Origin: JANNNF01 sp040385825
Lineage (GTDB): Bacteria > Pseudomonadota > Alphaproteobacteria > Rhodobacterales > Rhodobacteraceae
Assembly: GCA_040385825.1 (NCBI GenBank)
Contig: JAZKGQ010000009.1
Span: 1-64,000, forward strand
Length of the DNA stretch: 64,000 nucleotides
Reading direction: 5' to 3'
The notes beneath the pieces are model-generated. The model saw only the letters and a program-made list of their open reading frames with translations, was not told the DNA's origin and did no database searches. The translations under genes and the position numbers were made by a program. Positions 18,729 to 27,839 of the stretch are shown here, one piece after another (position 1 is the first letter of the stretch; each line of letters begins with the position of its first letter).

Positions 18729-18913
18729 TCCTTGGCTATCCAGTCTTCGGCGTAGACTGTTCGTCAAGGCGACATGCACAGCCTGTCAAGGCAGTCTGCA
18801 TCTCGGAGCGGTCATATTGCGGCAGAGCGGCAGGAAGCGCATACCAAGTGTGAAAAGCAACTCGCGGCTGAAATCTTGGGCTATCAAATCCCCGAGACAA
18901 GGTTATCAATGGC
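18729..18913. other. intergenic stretch before the RecQ fusion gene
   Basis: No gene is visible in this 185-base gap. Several short stop-rich frames are present. The reading frame of the next gene opens only at TTG 18914, so the promoter of that gene should be here, but I see no convincing -35/-10 pair. Confidence 0.4.
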
Positions 18914-21900
18914 TTGGACGCCTTTGTTGGCGCTTGGAATTCGGATGCTCGACGTTTGACCTTTGACTCCGCCCCATTCCTTGCGGCTTGCGTTTCGATT
19001 GATCTGGAGGTCGATCCGAAATCTGCGCGGCTCTTTGGCTTTGCGGCGGTGCGGGGTCAGCAGGCGCTGGTTCACAAAGGGGGCGCTCTGGACCCTGCGC
19101 TGGACCGGCTGGAGGCGTTTTGCGACGGGGCGGCGCATCTGGTGGGCCACAACATCCTGCGCCATGACCTGCCGCATCTGGTGGCCAACCGGGCGCGGCT
19201 GGCGCGGTTGGGGGCGGCGGCGATCGATACGCTGTGGTTGAACCCCTTGGCCTTTCCCCGCAATCCGTACCACCATCTGGTCAAGCATTATCAGGACGGG
19301 CGGCTGCAGGTCGGGCATGTGAATGACCCCGAACAGGACGCGCGGCTGGCGTTGCAGGTGCTGGCGGATCAGATCGCGGCGTTTACCCGGCTGGGTCAGG
19401 AGGCACCCGATGCCCTGCTGGCCCACCATCACCTGACGACGCGGGGCGAAGCTTCGGCGGGGTTCGATGCGCTGTTCCGGTTCCTGCGGGGTGTGGCGCC
19501 TGATGAGGTTGCGGCCCATGCCGCAATCCGTCGCCTGCTGGACGGCCGCGCCTGTAATCACCGGCTGGACCAGACGCTGGGCCGCCTGTCCGATCCGCGC
19601 AATGGTTGGCCGATGGCCTATGCGCTGTCGTGGATTTCGGTGGCGGGAGGGGACTCGGTGATGCCGCCCTGGGTGCGGATGCAGTTCCCGCAAGCGGGGC
19701 GGATTGTGCGGCATCTGCGCGACACCAATTGCGGCGATCCGGGTTGTGCCTGGTGTGCGGAAAAGAACAACCCGAATGCCGCACTCGAACGCTGGTTCGG
19801 CTTTCCGTCCTTCCGCCCGCAGCCCGTGGACGACATGGGTCGCCCCTTGCAGGAACGCATCGTGGCCGAGGCGATGGCGGGCAAATCCGTGCTGGGCATT
19901 CTGCCAACCGGCACCGGCAAATCGGTCTGCTACCAGATCCCGGCGCTGTCGCGGTTTGACAAGACGGGCGCGCTTACGGTGGTGATCTCGCCGCTGGTGG
20001 CCCTGATGGCCGATCAGGTGCAAGGGCTGGCGCGGGCGGGGATTTCCAGTGCGGTCACGGTGAACGGCATGCTGTCGCTGCCCGAACGGCATGATGCGCT
20101 GGAAAAGGTGCGGATGGGCGATGCGGCGATGCTGCTGATCTCGCCCGAACAATTGCGCTCGCCCTCGATCCGCACTGTCTTGCAACAGCGTGAGGTCGGG
20201 CTTTGGGTGCTGGACGAGGCGCATTGCGTCAGCAAATGGGGGCACGATTTCCGGCCCGATTACCGCTATGTCAGCCGGTTCATCAAGGAGTTCTCGGGCG
20301 ATGCCCCGGCGCCCGTGCTGTGCCTGACCGCGACTGCCAAGCCCGAAGTGGTGCGCGACATCCGCGACCATTTCCAGACCCGCCTGGGGGTCGATCTGGT
20401 GTTGCTGGATGGCGGCGCGGTGCGCACCAACCTGTCCTTTGCCGTTCTGCCCACGCAGAAGGCGACCAAGCTGACCGACATCCTGTCGGCGATCGAGGCG
20501 AACCTGCCGCCTGAAGGAGCATCGGGGGCAGTCGTCTATTGCGCCACGCGGAGTGCGACGGAAAAGGTGGCGGAGTTCCTGAAAGGGCAGGGGCTGGCCG
20601 CGGATTTCTTCCACGCTGGCCTGCCGCCCGACCGCAAGCGCGATGTGCAAGAGGCGTTTCGCACCGGGCAGTTGCGGGTGATCGCCGCCACCAATGCCTT
20701 TGGCATGGGCATCGACAAGCCCGATATCCGGCTGGTCGTGCATGGCGATATTCCCGGATCTCTGGAGAATTACCTGCAAGAGGCGGGCCGTGCAGGCCGC
20801 GACCGTGCCCCCGCCAGTTGTGTTCTGTTGTTCAGCCCCGAAGATGTGGAGCGGCAATTCTCGCTTTCGGCCCGCTCACGGCTGGCAAGGCACGAGATCG
20901 GCGCGATCCTGAAGGCGCTGCGGCGGATGGAAAAGCACAAGTCCGGCGAAGTGGTCGCCACGCCCGGAGAGATCGTGCGCGAGGAAAAAGATCAGGAGTT
21001 CGAGCGCGACAAGACCACCGACGACACCCGCGTAAAAACCGCCGTGGCCTGGCTGGAGGAGGCGACGCTGCTCAGCCGCGAGGAAAACCGGGTGCAGGTG
21101 TTCCCCTCATCGCTGCGCATCCGGTCGGTCGAGGAAGCGGCCGCCATCCTGGAACGGGCGCAGATCACCGGGGTCAGGCGCACCCAACTGATGGACCTTG
21201 TGCGTCATGTGATGAATGCGCCTGTCGATGCCGGAGTTTCGACGGATGAGTTGACCGGCGCCTGCGGTTTGTCAGCGCGCGAGTTGCACCGGGCCTTCGC
21301 CGATCTTGAGGTGCTGGGGATCGCCAGCAACGACACGGGCATCACGGTCTATGTCCATCTGGGGGTCGAGGATGCCTCGGCCCGCCGTCTGGATCACGCG
21401 GCAAGGATGGAAGCCGACCTGATCGCCCTGCTGCAAGAGGCGGTGCCGGATGCCGAAGGGGCAGAGGCGCAACCCTTGAACCTGTCTGAGGCCTGCCAGG
21501 CCCTGCGCGACAAGGGCCACGCGCAGGTGCGGCCCGATCTGGTGGAAACCATCCTGCGCGGCATGGCGCAGGACGGGCGCGATCAGGATGGCGGGCGCGG
21601 GAACCTGACCCTGCGCAAGGTCAGCCGGAACACGATCTTCGTGCGGCTGGAGCGTTCCTGGCCCACGGTCGCCCGCACCGCAGACCTGCGCCGACAGGGG
21701 GCGCAGGTGCTGCTGGCCCATCTGACCGGCAAGATCAAGAAGGGCACGCGCGGCAAGGACATTCAGGTGGAAACCACCCTTGGCGCAATGCTGGATGCAC
21801 TGAACGGCGACACCCTGCTGCGGGCGGGCGCCCGCGACATGACCCGACTGATGGACCGCGCGCTGCTGTGGCTGCACGAACAGCAGGTGGCCACCCTGGG

Positions 21901-24064
21901 CCGCGGCCTGACGGTATTCCGGGCGGCAATCACTGTGCACCTGAACCCCAAGGGCGGGCCCTTCACCGTCCAACACTTCGCGCCGCTGGAGGAACATTAC
22001 GGCGAGACGACGATCCAGACCCATGTGATGGCCGCCTATGCCGAAAAGGGGCTGAAGGCGATGGATCAGGCTCAGCGCCTGTCCGAGGATTACTTCGTGC
22101 TGGACCGTGACGCCTTTCTGCGCCGCTGGCTGCCGGGGCGCGGGACGGAACTGCGGCGGCAGACCACCGGCACCTCATGGCGGACGATTGTCGATGCGCT
22201 TGACAACCATGTACAGGCCGAGATTGTTCGTGATGACCGCGAACAGACCAACGTTCTGGTGCTGGCCGGGCCGGGGTCAGGCAAGACGCGGGTGTTGGTG
22301 CACCGCATCGCTTACCTCATCCGCGTGAAACGCGAAGACCCGCGCGGCATTCTGGTGCTGACCTACAACCGCCACGCCGCCGCCGAGATCCGCGAACGCC
22401 TGCGCCGCCTGATCGGCGATGATGCGGCAGGGGTGACGGTTTCCACCTGCCACGCGCTGGCAATGCGCCTCATGGGGGCGAGCTTTGCCGGCGATCACGA
22501 AGGCCCGCGCGACTTTGACGGCATCGTCATGCAGGCGGTGGCATTGCTGCGCGGGGACGGGCTGACCAAGCCCGAAGCCGAGGCCCTGCGCGAGACGCTG
22601 ATCCAGGGCTATCGCTGGCTTCTGGTCGACGAATATCAGGACATCGGCCCCGAGGAATACGCCCTGATTGGTGCCGTGGCGGGGCGGTCGTTGGAGGATG
22701 ACCTGCGCATCAGCCTGTTTGCCGTGGGCGACGATGACCAGAACATCTACGCCTTCGCCGGGGCCAGCATCGATTTCATCCGCCGGTTCGAGGCCGACTA
22801 TGCCGCCAAACCCGTCTGGCTGACCGAGAATTATCGATCTTCCGCCAATGTCATCGCAGCGGCCAATGCCGTGATCACCCCGGCTGCCGCGCGCATGAAA
22901 GCGGGCCATGACATCACCGTGAACCGCGCCCGCGCCAAGGCGATGCCAGGGGGCGACTGGGCGGCGCTTGACCCTGTGGCGCAGGGGCGGGTCAGCCTGC
23001 TGGATGCGGGGGGCGATGCCGCTCAGGCCGTCGCGGCGCTGGATGAACTGCTGCGCCTGTCACGGCTGGACCCCGATTGGTCCTGGCGTCGCTGCGCCGT
23101 GATCGCCCGTGATTGGCGGCGGCTGGAACCCGTCCGCGCCTATGCCGAGGCGCTTGGCATTGCCATCGACATGGCCAACGAGAAGCCGCTCAATCTGTGG
23201 CGCATGCGCGAGATGCAGGGCTTCATCCGCACCCTGCTGGCAGATCGGACGCGCCTGCTGACGATACCCGATCTGGTTGCCCTCCTGAACGCGCAACCCC
23301 CGTCGCGCTGGACCGACCTGATCGGCGAAGGCGTAGGCTTGCTGGCGCGCGAGCTGGTCGAAAAGGCCGCCCCGGTGCCCGACCTCGTGCAATGGTTCGG
23401 CGAATGGGCGCGGGATGTGCGGGGTGAACAGCGGGGCCTTTTGCTCATGACCGCCCACCGCGCCAAGGGACTGGAGTTCGACCATGTCGCGATCCTGAAC
23501 GGCGGCTGGGACCGCCCCTCGCGCGGCGAGGATGCCGACGCGCCGCGCCGCCTGTTCTATGTCGCCATGATGCGCGCACGGTCCACCCTGACCGTGCTGT
23601 CCGATGGTCCCCATACCTTTGTCCGTCCGGGCGACGCGGTCCTCTCGCGCCGCGTCACGCCCGACACCGCCGTCCTTCCGCGTACCCGCCTGCGCTATGT
23701 GCCCCCCGACCCAAAGCTGGTGGACCTGTCTTTTGCCGGGCGTCTTCGGCCAGGTGATCCGTCGCATGCTGCCATCGCATCCGCCCGCCCCGGCGACCCC
23801 ATTCACCTGATCCGCGACGGCAACCGCTGGCGGATCGAAAACGCCAAAGGCCAAACCCTTGCCCGCCTGTCCCGCGCCTTCGCCCTACCCGAAGGCACCA
23901 CCTTCCTGCGCGGCGAGGTCGCAGCCATCCTGCACTGGCGGCGTGAGGATGGGGACGAGGACTTTCACCACCTGCTCCGCCGCGACGAGTGGGAAGTGGT
24001 CTTGCCCGAACTGGTGTTCGAAGCAGAGGCGCAATCTGGCACAGCAGATCAGAACGGCAGCTGA
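18914..24064 (+). CDS. DnaQ-like exonuclease / RecQ helicase / UvrD helicase fusion
   Basis: A 1716-residue three-enzyme fusion. Residues about 25-160 are a DEDD exonuclease: SIDLEV (first D, E), GHNILRHDLP (second D) and PEQDARLAL (third D). RecQ follows: LPTGTGKSVCYQIPAL (about 330), VLDEAHCVSKWGHDFRPDYR (about 433), TNAFGMGIDKPDI and QEAGRAGRDRAP (about 595-625), then an RQC/HRDC-like region. UvrD comes last: LVLAGPGSGKTRVLVHRIA (about 1115), LVDEYQDIGPEEY (about 1237), TAHRAKGLEFDHVAIL (about 1513) and FYVAMMRARSTLTVL. The start is a TTG; TTG 18956 is an alternative and neither has a strong ribosome site. It probably degrades or unwinds foreign or damaged DNA. Whether it belongs to the DISARM-like array is unproven. 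Confidence 0.85.
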   Translation: MDAFVGAWNSDARRLTFDSAPFLAACVSIDLEVDPKSARLFGFAAVRGQQALVHKGGALDPALDRLEAFCDGAAHLVGHNILRHDLPHLVANRARLARLGAAAIDTLWLNPLAFPRNPYHHLVKHYQDGRLQVGHVNDPEQDARLALQVLADQIAAFTRLGQEAPDALLAHHHLTTRGEASAGFDALFRFLRGVAPDEVAAHAAIRRLLDGRACNHRLDQTLGRLSDPRNGWPMAYALSWISVAGGDSVMPPWVRMQFPQAGRIVRHLRDTNCGDPGCAWCAEKNNPNAALERWFGFPSFRPQPVDDMGRPLQERIVAEAMAGKSVLGILPTGTGKSVCYQIPALSRFDKTGALTVVISPLVALMADQVQGLARAGISSAVTVNGMLSLPERHDALEKVRMGDAAMLLISPEQLRSPSIRTVLQQREVGLWVLDEAHCVSKWGHDFRPDYRYVSRFIKEFSGDAPAPVLCLTATAKPEVVRDIRDHFQTRLGVDLVLLDGGAVRTNLSFAVLPTQKATKLTDILSAIEANLPPEGASGAVVYCATRSATEKVAEFLKGQGLAADFFHAGLPPDRKRDVQEAFRTGQLRVIAATNAFGMGIDKPDIRLVVHGDIPGSLENYLQEAGRAGRDRAPASCVLLFSPEDVERQFSLSARSRLARHEIGAILKALRRMEKHKSGEVVATPGEIVREEKDQEFERDKTTDDTRVKTAVAWLEEATLLSREENRVQVFPSSLRIRSVEEAAAILERAQITGVRRTQLMDLVRHVMNAPVDAGVSTDELTGACGLSARELHRAFADLEVLGIASNDTGITVYVHLGVEDASARRLDHAARMEADLIALLQEAVPDAEGAEAQPLNLSEACQALRDKGHAQVRPDLVETILRGMAQDGRDQDGGRGNLTLRKVSRNTIFVRLERSWPTVARTADLRRQGAQVLLAHLTGKIKKGTRGKDIQVETTLGAMLDALNGDTLLRAGARDMTRLMDRALLWLHEQQVATLGRGLTVFRAAITVHLNPKGGPFTVQHFAPLEEHYGETTIQTHVMAAYAEKGLKAMDQAQRLSEDYFVLDRDAFLRRWLPGRGTELRRQTTGTSWRTIVDALDNHVQAEIVRDDREQTNVLVLAGPGSGKTRVLVHRIAYLIRVKREDPRGILVLTYNRHAAAEIRERLRRLIGDDAAGVTVSTCHALAMRLMGASFAGDHEGPRDFDGIVMQAVALLRGDGLTKPEAEALRETLIQGYRWLLVDEYQDIGPEEYALIGAVAGRSLEDDLRISLFAVGDDDQNIYAFAGASIDFIRRFEADYAAKPVWLTENYRSSANVIAAANAVITPAAARMKAGHDITVNRARAKAMPGGDWAALDPVAQGRVSLLDAGGDAAQAVAALDELLRLSRLDPDWSWRRCAVIARDWRRLEPVRAYAEALGIAIDMANEKPLNLWRMREMQGFIRTLLADRTRLLTIPDLVALLNAQPPSRWTDLIGEGVGLLARELVEKAAPVPDLVQWFGEWARDVRGEQRGLLLMTAHRAKGLEFDHVAILNGGWDRPSRGEDADAPRRLFYVAMMRARSTLTVLSDGPHTFVRPGDAVLSRRVTPDTAVLPRTRLRYVPPDPKLVDLSFAGRLRPGDPSHAAIASARPGDPIHLIRDGNRWRIENAKGQTLARLSRAFALPEGTTFLRGEVAAILHWRREDGDEDFHHLLRRDEWEVVLPELVFEAEAQSGTADQNGS

Positions 24065-24173
24065 CATGGGTGAATGCGTGGTCTTGGCAAGTCCATCACG
24101 GATCGAAAAAGGTGGCTTACGCGGGGGGCGCAAGTCCTGTCACGTTGCGGCCCGGCTTGGCCACCATGTCTGA

Positions 24174-24705
24174 TCACGACCCTTTCAGGAAATCATCGAC
24201 GAATTCGGATACCGGCGTGATGCCGGTTACCAAAAGATGGTCGCGCGCACGGGTGCACGCCACATAGAGCAAGTGCCGTTCTGTCTTGTAAACCTCTTCG
24301 AGGTCAGCATCATCCGCCACCGATACAATGCGATCCGATTGCGGGATGACATCGTCGTCGCAGGCCATGACGACGACGGACCGGAATTCCAGACCCTTGG
24401 CGAAATGCATCGTGCTGATGGCGACAGCGCCATGCTCGACTTCGACCTTGTCGTTCAGCTCAACAGCGCGCGCACCGGCAGCCTTCACCGCAACGCGGGC
24501 ACGCTTCAGTTCCGCATCTGACCGCACAAAGACGCCCACCTCGCTTGGCGCGCAGCCCTCCTTCAGCCGGTCCATGATCCAATTGCCGACGACGCGGCAC
24601 TCATGGTCGGCATCTGTGCATGCCATGACCATCGGCGGCGGACCGTCGAACATCGACACTGTGCCACGCCGCCCCTCTGCGTTTCCGTCGACATCCGAGA
24701 GGCGG
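24174..24705 (-). pseudogene. UvrD-family helicase, C-terminal remnant
   Basis: About 175 residues matching only the C-terminal third of a UvrD-type helicase: VGVFVRSDAELKRARVAVKA, ISTMHFAKGLEFRSVVVMAC (motif V region) and ERHLLYVACTRARDHLLVTG (motif VI). The Walker A half is absent. Upstream of about 24705 the frame runs antisense through a ParE-like gene and no longer encodes helicase sequence, so the gene was cut by recombination there. It cannot work as a helicase. Confidence 0.75.
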
Positions 24706-24715
24706 CAGCTCCTGA

Positions 24716-24912
24716 ATGCCACGACTGATCTGGTCGCCCTCCACGCTGCGGGATGTCGAGCGGCTCTACCGCTTTCTCGCCGACAAGAACCCTGATGCCG
24801 CCCCGCGCGCGGCCAAATCCATCGGTGAAGGTATGAACATCCTGCGTGATCAACCGGGTGCGGGCGGCCGGTCGAGGACAAGGAACCGGAATTCCGCGAG
24901 TGGTTCATCACC
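24716..24912 (+). pseudogene. ParE/RelE-type toxin remnant
   Basis: It starts MPRLIWSPSTLRDVERLYRF followed by LADKNPDAAPRA, a typical ParE-family toxin opening. Around 24862 a one-base loss shifts the frame: the expected GRPVEDKEPEFREWFI is found in the neighbouring frame (24870-24910). The homology ends at about 24912, where it runs into the 3' end of the arsenic carrier gene. No antitoxin gene precedes it; the upstream DNA is the helicase remnant. A decayed, orphan and 3'-truncated toxin at the island edge. Confidence 0.65.
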
Positions 24913-25849
24913 GTTCGGGCCGTCCCTTGCGGATGTACACCAGTTGCGCCAGCAGTTCGACCAGCGTCTGTGTCACGATCACTGCGGGCAGCACGGGGAT
25001 TGCGCCCGGAACGGCCAGCGCAAGCGGCAACACCACGAGCGAGTTTCGTGTGGCAGAGGAAAAGGCCACCGCTCGCCCCGCGGCGGAAGGCAGCCGGAAG
25101 GTGCGTGCAACGCCCCAGCCGACAAGCGGCGCGATGATTGCGAATGCGATGTAGATGGGCAGAACGGACAGCGCATCGGCGCGGGCGGCTCCAAGCACGG
25201 GAACCGTCGCCGCCACCACCAGAAACAGCACCGCGGCGGTCGCGGGGACGGGCAGAAGGTCAAGAACGCGGCGCGCCTGCTGGCCTGCCCGCTGTCTTGC
25301 GGCCCAGATCTGAACCGCCCCCGCGCAGATCAGCGGCAGAGCGATCAGCCAAAGGAAGGCATGCACGAACGGGCCGATCTGCACGAGGCCTGCCGCCTCG
25401 TCCCCAAGGATGAGGCCAAGATAGACAGGCAGCAGCCCCATCTGCACCAGCAGCAGGATCGGCGTCGACGACAGCAGCAGCCGCGCATCTGCCCGGCCCA
25501 GATGGGCGAAGGTGATCACATAGTCGATGCAGGGGGTCAGCAGCACCATCAGCAGGCCAAGCCGCACCAGCACATCGTCACCCGCGAATTGCAGCAGCAG
25601 GACAACAAGGATCGGGATGGCGACAAAGTTGCTGACCAGCAGGGCCGCGAGGAAGCGGGTTTCCCGGAAACCCTTGCCGATCTCTGGCAGCGGAACCTGC
25701 AGGAAGGTGACGAACAGCATGAAGGCCAGCGCCGGATTGATCGTGGCCTCCAGCGCGGTCGTGCCCGGCACGACACTTGCGACAAGCCCGGCACAGGCGA
25801 CAGCCGCAAAGTAGACCCAGATCTGTTGCCGTTCAAGAAAGTCACGCAT
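24908..25849 (-). CDS. arsenic-resistance carrier of the bile acid:sodium symporter (ACR3-like) family
   Basis: A 313-residue membrane carrier with about ten hydrophobic segments, including WVYFAAVACAGLVASVV near the start and LIALPLICAGAVQIW in the middle. LLTPCIDYVITFAHLG is the conserved signature of the arsenic-resistance branch of this family. It should extrude arsenite or a related oxyanion across the inner membrane. ATG 25849 is chosen because AAGGAA precedes it and the hydrophobic sequence begins there; a longer frame upstream is untypical. It lies 52 bases after arsR in the same direction, a two-gene operon. Confidence 0.78.
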   Translation of the reverse strand: MRDFLERQQIWVYFAAVACAGLVASVVPGTTALEATINPALAFMLFVTFLQVPLPEIGKGFRETRFLAALLVSNFVAIPILVVLLLQFAGDDVLVRLGLLMVLLTPCIDYVITFAHLGRADARLLLSSTPILLLVQMGLLPVYLGLILGDEAAGLVQIGPFVHAFLWLIALPLICAGAVQIWAARQRAGQQARRVLDLLPVPATAAVLFLVVAATVPVLGAARADALSVLPIYIAFAIIAPLVGWGVARTFRLPSAAGRAVAFSSATRNSLVVLPLALAVPGAIPVLPAVIVTQTLVELLAQLVYIRKGRPER

Positions 25850-25901
25850 GTCGTTTCCTTGCAGTGGCGCAGCGCGGCCACGGATCATCAAAGCAAAGCG
25901 T

Positions 25902-26258
25902 TCAGAGCGCCGGGCCGGTCGGTCGCCCTTCGCATCTGGCGAACAGGGCGATGGCCTCGTCACAGTGCCGGCAATGGCCATGGCAGCAGTCGTGCATCAG
26001 AAAGGCGACAAGCGACGACAGCGCCGAAAAACGGGCGCTGTATATGATCGACTTTCCGTCGCGGCGGCTTTGGACCAGCCGGGCGCTTTCCAGTTCTTTC
26101 AGATGGAAGGAAATCCTCTGGGGAGAAGCTTTCAGAGTCTCGGCAACAGCCCCCGAGGCCAGACCCTCTGCCCCGGCGGTGACAAGGGCGCGGATGATGC
26201 GCAGGCGTGTCTCCTGGGCGATTGCGGCAAAGCCGCGAAGGGCGTCTTCCTCATTCAC
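25902..26258 (-). CDS. arsR: ArsR-family metalloregulator
   Basis: A 118-residue winged-helix repressor. The helix-turn-helix is AETLKASPQRISFHLKELES and the wing is GKSIIYSARF. The classic ELCVCDL arsenite site of helix 3 is missing (GLASGAVAETL stands there). Instead the C terminus carries a cysteine/histidine cluster, HDCCHGHCRHC, that could bind As(III) or another soft metal. It precedes the arsenic carrier and probably represses its own operon. It starts at ATG 26258. Confidence 0.82.
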   Translation of the reverse strand: MNEEDALRGFAAIAQETRLRIIRALVTAGAEGLASGAVAETLKASPQRISFHLKELESARLVQSRRDGKSIIYSARFSALSSLVAFLMHDCCHGHCRHCDEAIALFARCEGRPTGPAL

Positions 26259-26350
26259 TACAACTCTCCATTTATTGTTTTATTGACTGTTCCGCTTCGG
26301 TTTGCAAGCCAGAGCCGTAGGCCGATGCCGACGTTGCAAGGCGCGGGGCA

Positions 26351-26378
26351 AGGCGGCAGGGGCCAGGCGGCAGGGGCC
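26351..26378. repeat. tandem repeat, 2 x 14 bases
   Basis: AGGCGGCAGGGGCC is repeated exactly twice, followed by a partial AGGCC. It lies in the arsR/liv intergenic region. No function is apparent. Confidence 0.6.
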
Positions 26379-26464
26379 AGGCCCTTGTCGGGGTCTTTGC
26401 TGTCGTCCGTGTGGCCCGCGCCTGCCTGCTGCCGGACAGCCCCGGCAAGAGGGCCGCGCCGTTT

Positions 26465-26477
26465 TAACATCATGTTA
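26465..26477. promoter_or_regulatory. LysR-type box upstream of liv operon
   Basis: TAACATCATGTTA is a perfect inverted repeat of 6 bases around one central base and fits the LysR box T-N11-A. It lies 126 bases before the substrate-binding protein gene. The flanks (TTAACATCATGTTACGA) recur with one difference at 33196-33212, in front of the aroE-like gene and at the end of a lysR gene. Confidence 0.6.
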
Positions 26478-26602
26478 CGAATGGCGACAAACGGGTATTT
26501 GCCGTTAACCCGGATTTGGACAACCCTAGGTCATCGTCGCGCCGATGGCTTTGGGAGAGGCTTCACAGCAAGGCGCGGGACCGACACCCTGGGAGGGACA
26601 TC

Positions 26603-27745
26603 ATGAATCGCAGAACCATTCTTTCACTGGCCGCATCGTCGCTGATGCTGGCCTCGACCCTGACCCCGGCCTGGGCGCAGGACACCGTCAAGCTGCCCTG
26701 CGTGTGCGAACTGTCGGGTGCGGGCGCTGCGGCGGGCACCAACTATCGCGATGGCGCGAAGCTGGCGGTCGAAGAGATCAACGCCACAGGCGGCATTCTG
26801 GGCAAGCAGATCGAGATGACGGATTACGACACCGCCACCGACCCGCAAACCTCGCGCGCGCTGGTGCAAAAGGCGATCGACGACGGGGCCTATGTCATCA
26901 TCGGCACGGTCTATTCCGGCTCGACCATCGTCAACATGCTGGTGGCCCAGCAGGCCGGCATCCCGCAATTCACCGGGGCCGAGGCCCCGAACATCACCCA
27001 GGGCGGCAATCCCTTCATCTTCCGCACCGCTTATGGCGCGCAAAAGGGCGTGCCCGCGCTGACCGGCTATTTCAAGGACACGCTGAAGGTGACCAAGATC
27101 GGCGTGGCCTGGGTCAACAACGATTTCGGCAAGGGCGGGCGTGACGTGTTCGTCACCGAGATGGCGGCCGCAGGGATCGAGATTGTCGCCGACGTGCCGT
27201 CCGAGCAGGGCCAGGCCGATTTCGCCGCCGACGTGTCCAAGCTGAAGGAATCCGGTGCCGAGGCGGTGTTCGTCTATCTGAACGAGGAAGAATCCGCACG
27301 CATTCTGGCCGAGGCCAAGAAGCAGGGCCTGACGGCGCCGATGGTGGGGGAAGTGACCCTGACGGGTCAGAAGGTCATTGATCTGGCCGGTGAAGCCGCC
27401 GAAGGCGCCATCGCCCATGTCGGCCTGACCTCCAAGGCTCCGGTGCCCGCGATCCAGGAATTCGCGGCCAAGTTCAACACGGCCTATGGCCGTGAAACCG
27501 ACCACAACGGCATCAAGGGCTATACCGCCGTCTATGCCACCAAATATGTCACCGAAATGGTCGGCAGCTTTGACGGCCAGGCCTTTGCCGACAAGATGCA
27601 CGGGATCACGCTGAAAGCCGCCGAATACCCCGGCATGCTGCTGGACACCTCGTGGGATGATACCGGCGAATTGTCGCGCGAAAGCTTCATGATCAAGGTC
27701 GAAGGCGGCCAGCAGGTCGTCGTGGGTACCATTCCCGCAAACTGA
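26603..27745 (+). CDS. livK: branched-chain-amino-acid-type ABC transporter, substrate-binding protein
   Basis: A 380-residue periplasmic protein of the LivJ/LivK family (type I fold). The signal peptide MNRRTILSLAASSLMLASTL ends at AWA-Q near residue 26. VKLPCVCELSGAGAAAGTNY and the following DGAKLAVEEINATGGILGK are the family's first lobe. ATG 26603 has GGGAGGG upstream; the frame is open further but without family similarity. It is the first gene of a five-gene operon followed by a GC-rich hairpin. The neighbouring aroE-like and AEC genes make an aromatic or hydroaromatic acid as plausible a ligand as an amino acid. Confidence 0.87.
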   Translation: MNRRTILSLAASSLMLASTLTPAWAQDTVKLPCVCELSGAGAAAGTNYRDGAKLAVEEINATGGILGKQIEMTDYDTATDPQTSRALVQKAIDDGAYVIIGTVYSGSTIVNMLVAQQAGIPQFTGAEAPNITQGGNPFIFRTAYGAQKGVPALTGYFKDTLKVTKIGVAWVNNDFGKGGRDVFVTEMAAAGIEIVADVPSEQGQADFAADVSKLKESGAEAVFVYLNEEESARILAEAKKQGLTAPMVGEVTLTGQKVIDLAGEAAEGAIAHVGLTSKAPVPAIQEFAAKFNTAYGRETDHNGIKGYTAVYATKYVTEMVGSFDGQAFADKMHGITLKAAEYPGMLLDTSWDDTGELSRESFMIKVEGGQQVVVGTIPAN

Positions 27746-27751
27746 CCCCCC

Positions 27752-27782
27752 GGCGGCGCGCCCGCACGCCCGGCGCGCCGCC
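27752..27782 (+). terminator. intercistronic hairpin after the binding-protein gene
   Basis: GGCGGCGCGCC and GGCGCGCCGCC pair as a perfect 11-base stem with a 9-base loop, 6 bases after the stop codon. No T run follows, so it is more likely an mRNA-stabilising or partial-attenuation hairpin, common between a binding-protein gene and its permease genes. Confidence 0.55.
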
Positions 27783-27839
27783 CCGTCACAGTCCCAACAC
27801 CACACACAGTCAACCACGCAACGGAGGAGAGCCGGGGCC

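Larger units (their letters stand above)
26259..26602. other. divergent intergenic region arsR / liv operon
   Basis: This 344-base gap should hold the arsR promoter (leftward) and the liv operon promoter (rightward). It contains a 2 x 14-base tandem repeat at 26351-26378 and a T-N11-A palindrome at 26465-26477. No small gene is convincing. Confidence 0.5.

Noticed and set aside
18884..20857. A 657-codon leftward open frame
   Set aside because: It is the antisense of the DnaQ-RecQ region, which has all expected catalytic motifs; the antisense product is Gln/His/Arg-rich with no domain.
24716..26047. A 443-codon rightward open frame
   Set aside because: Only its first about 50 codons are protein-like (the ParE remnant). 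The rest is antisense to the arsenic carrier gene and has low-complexity Gln/Arg-rich composition.
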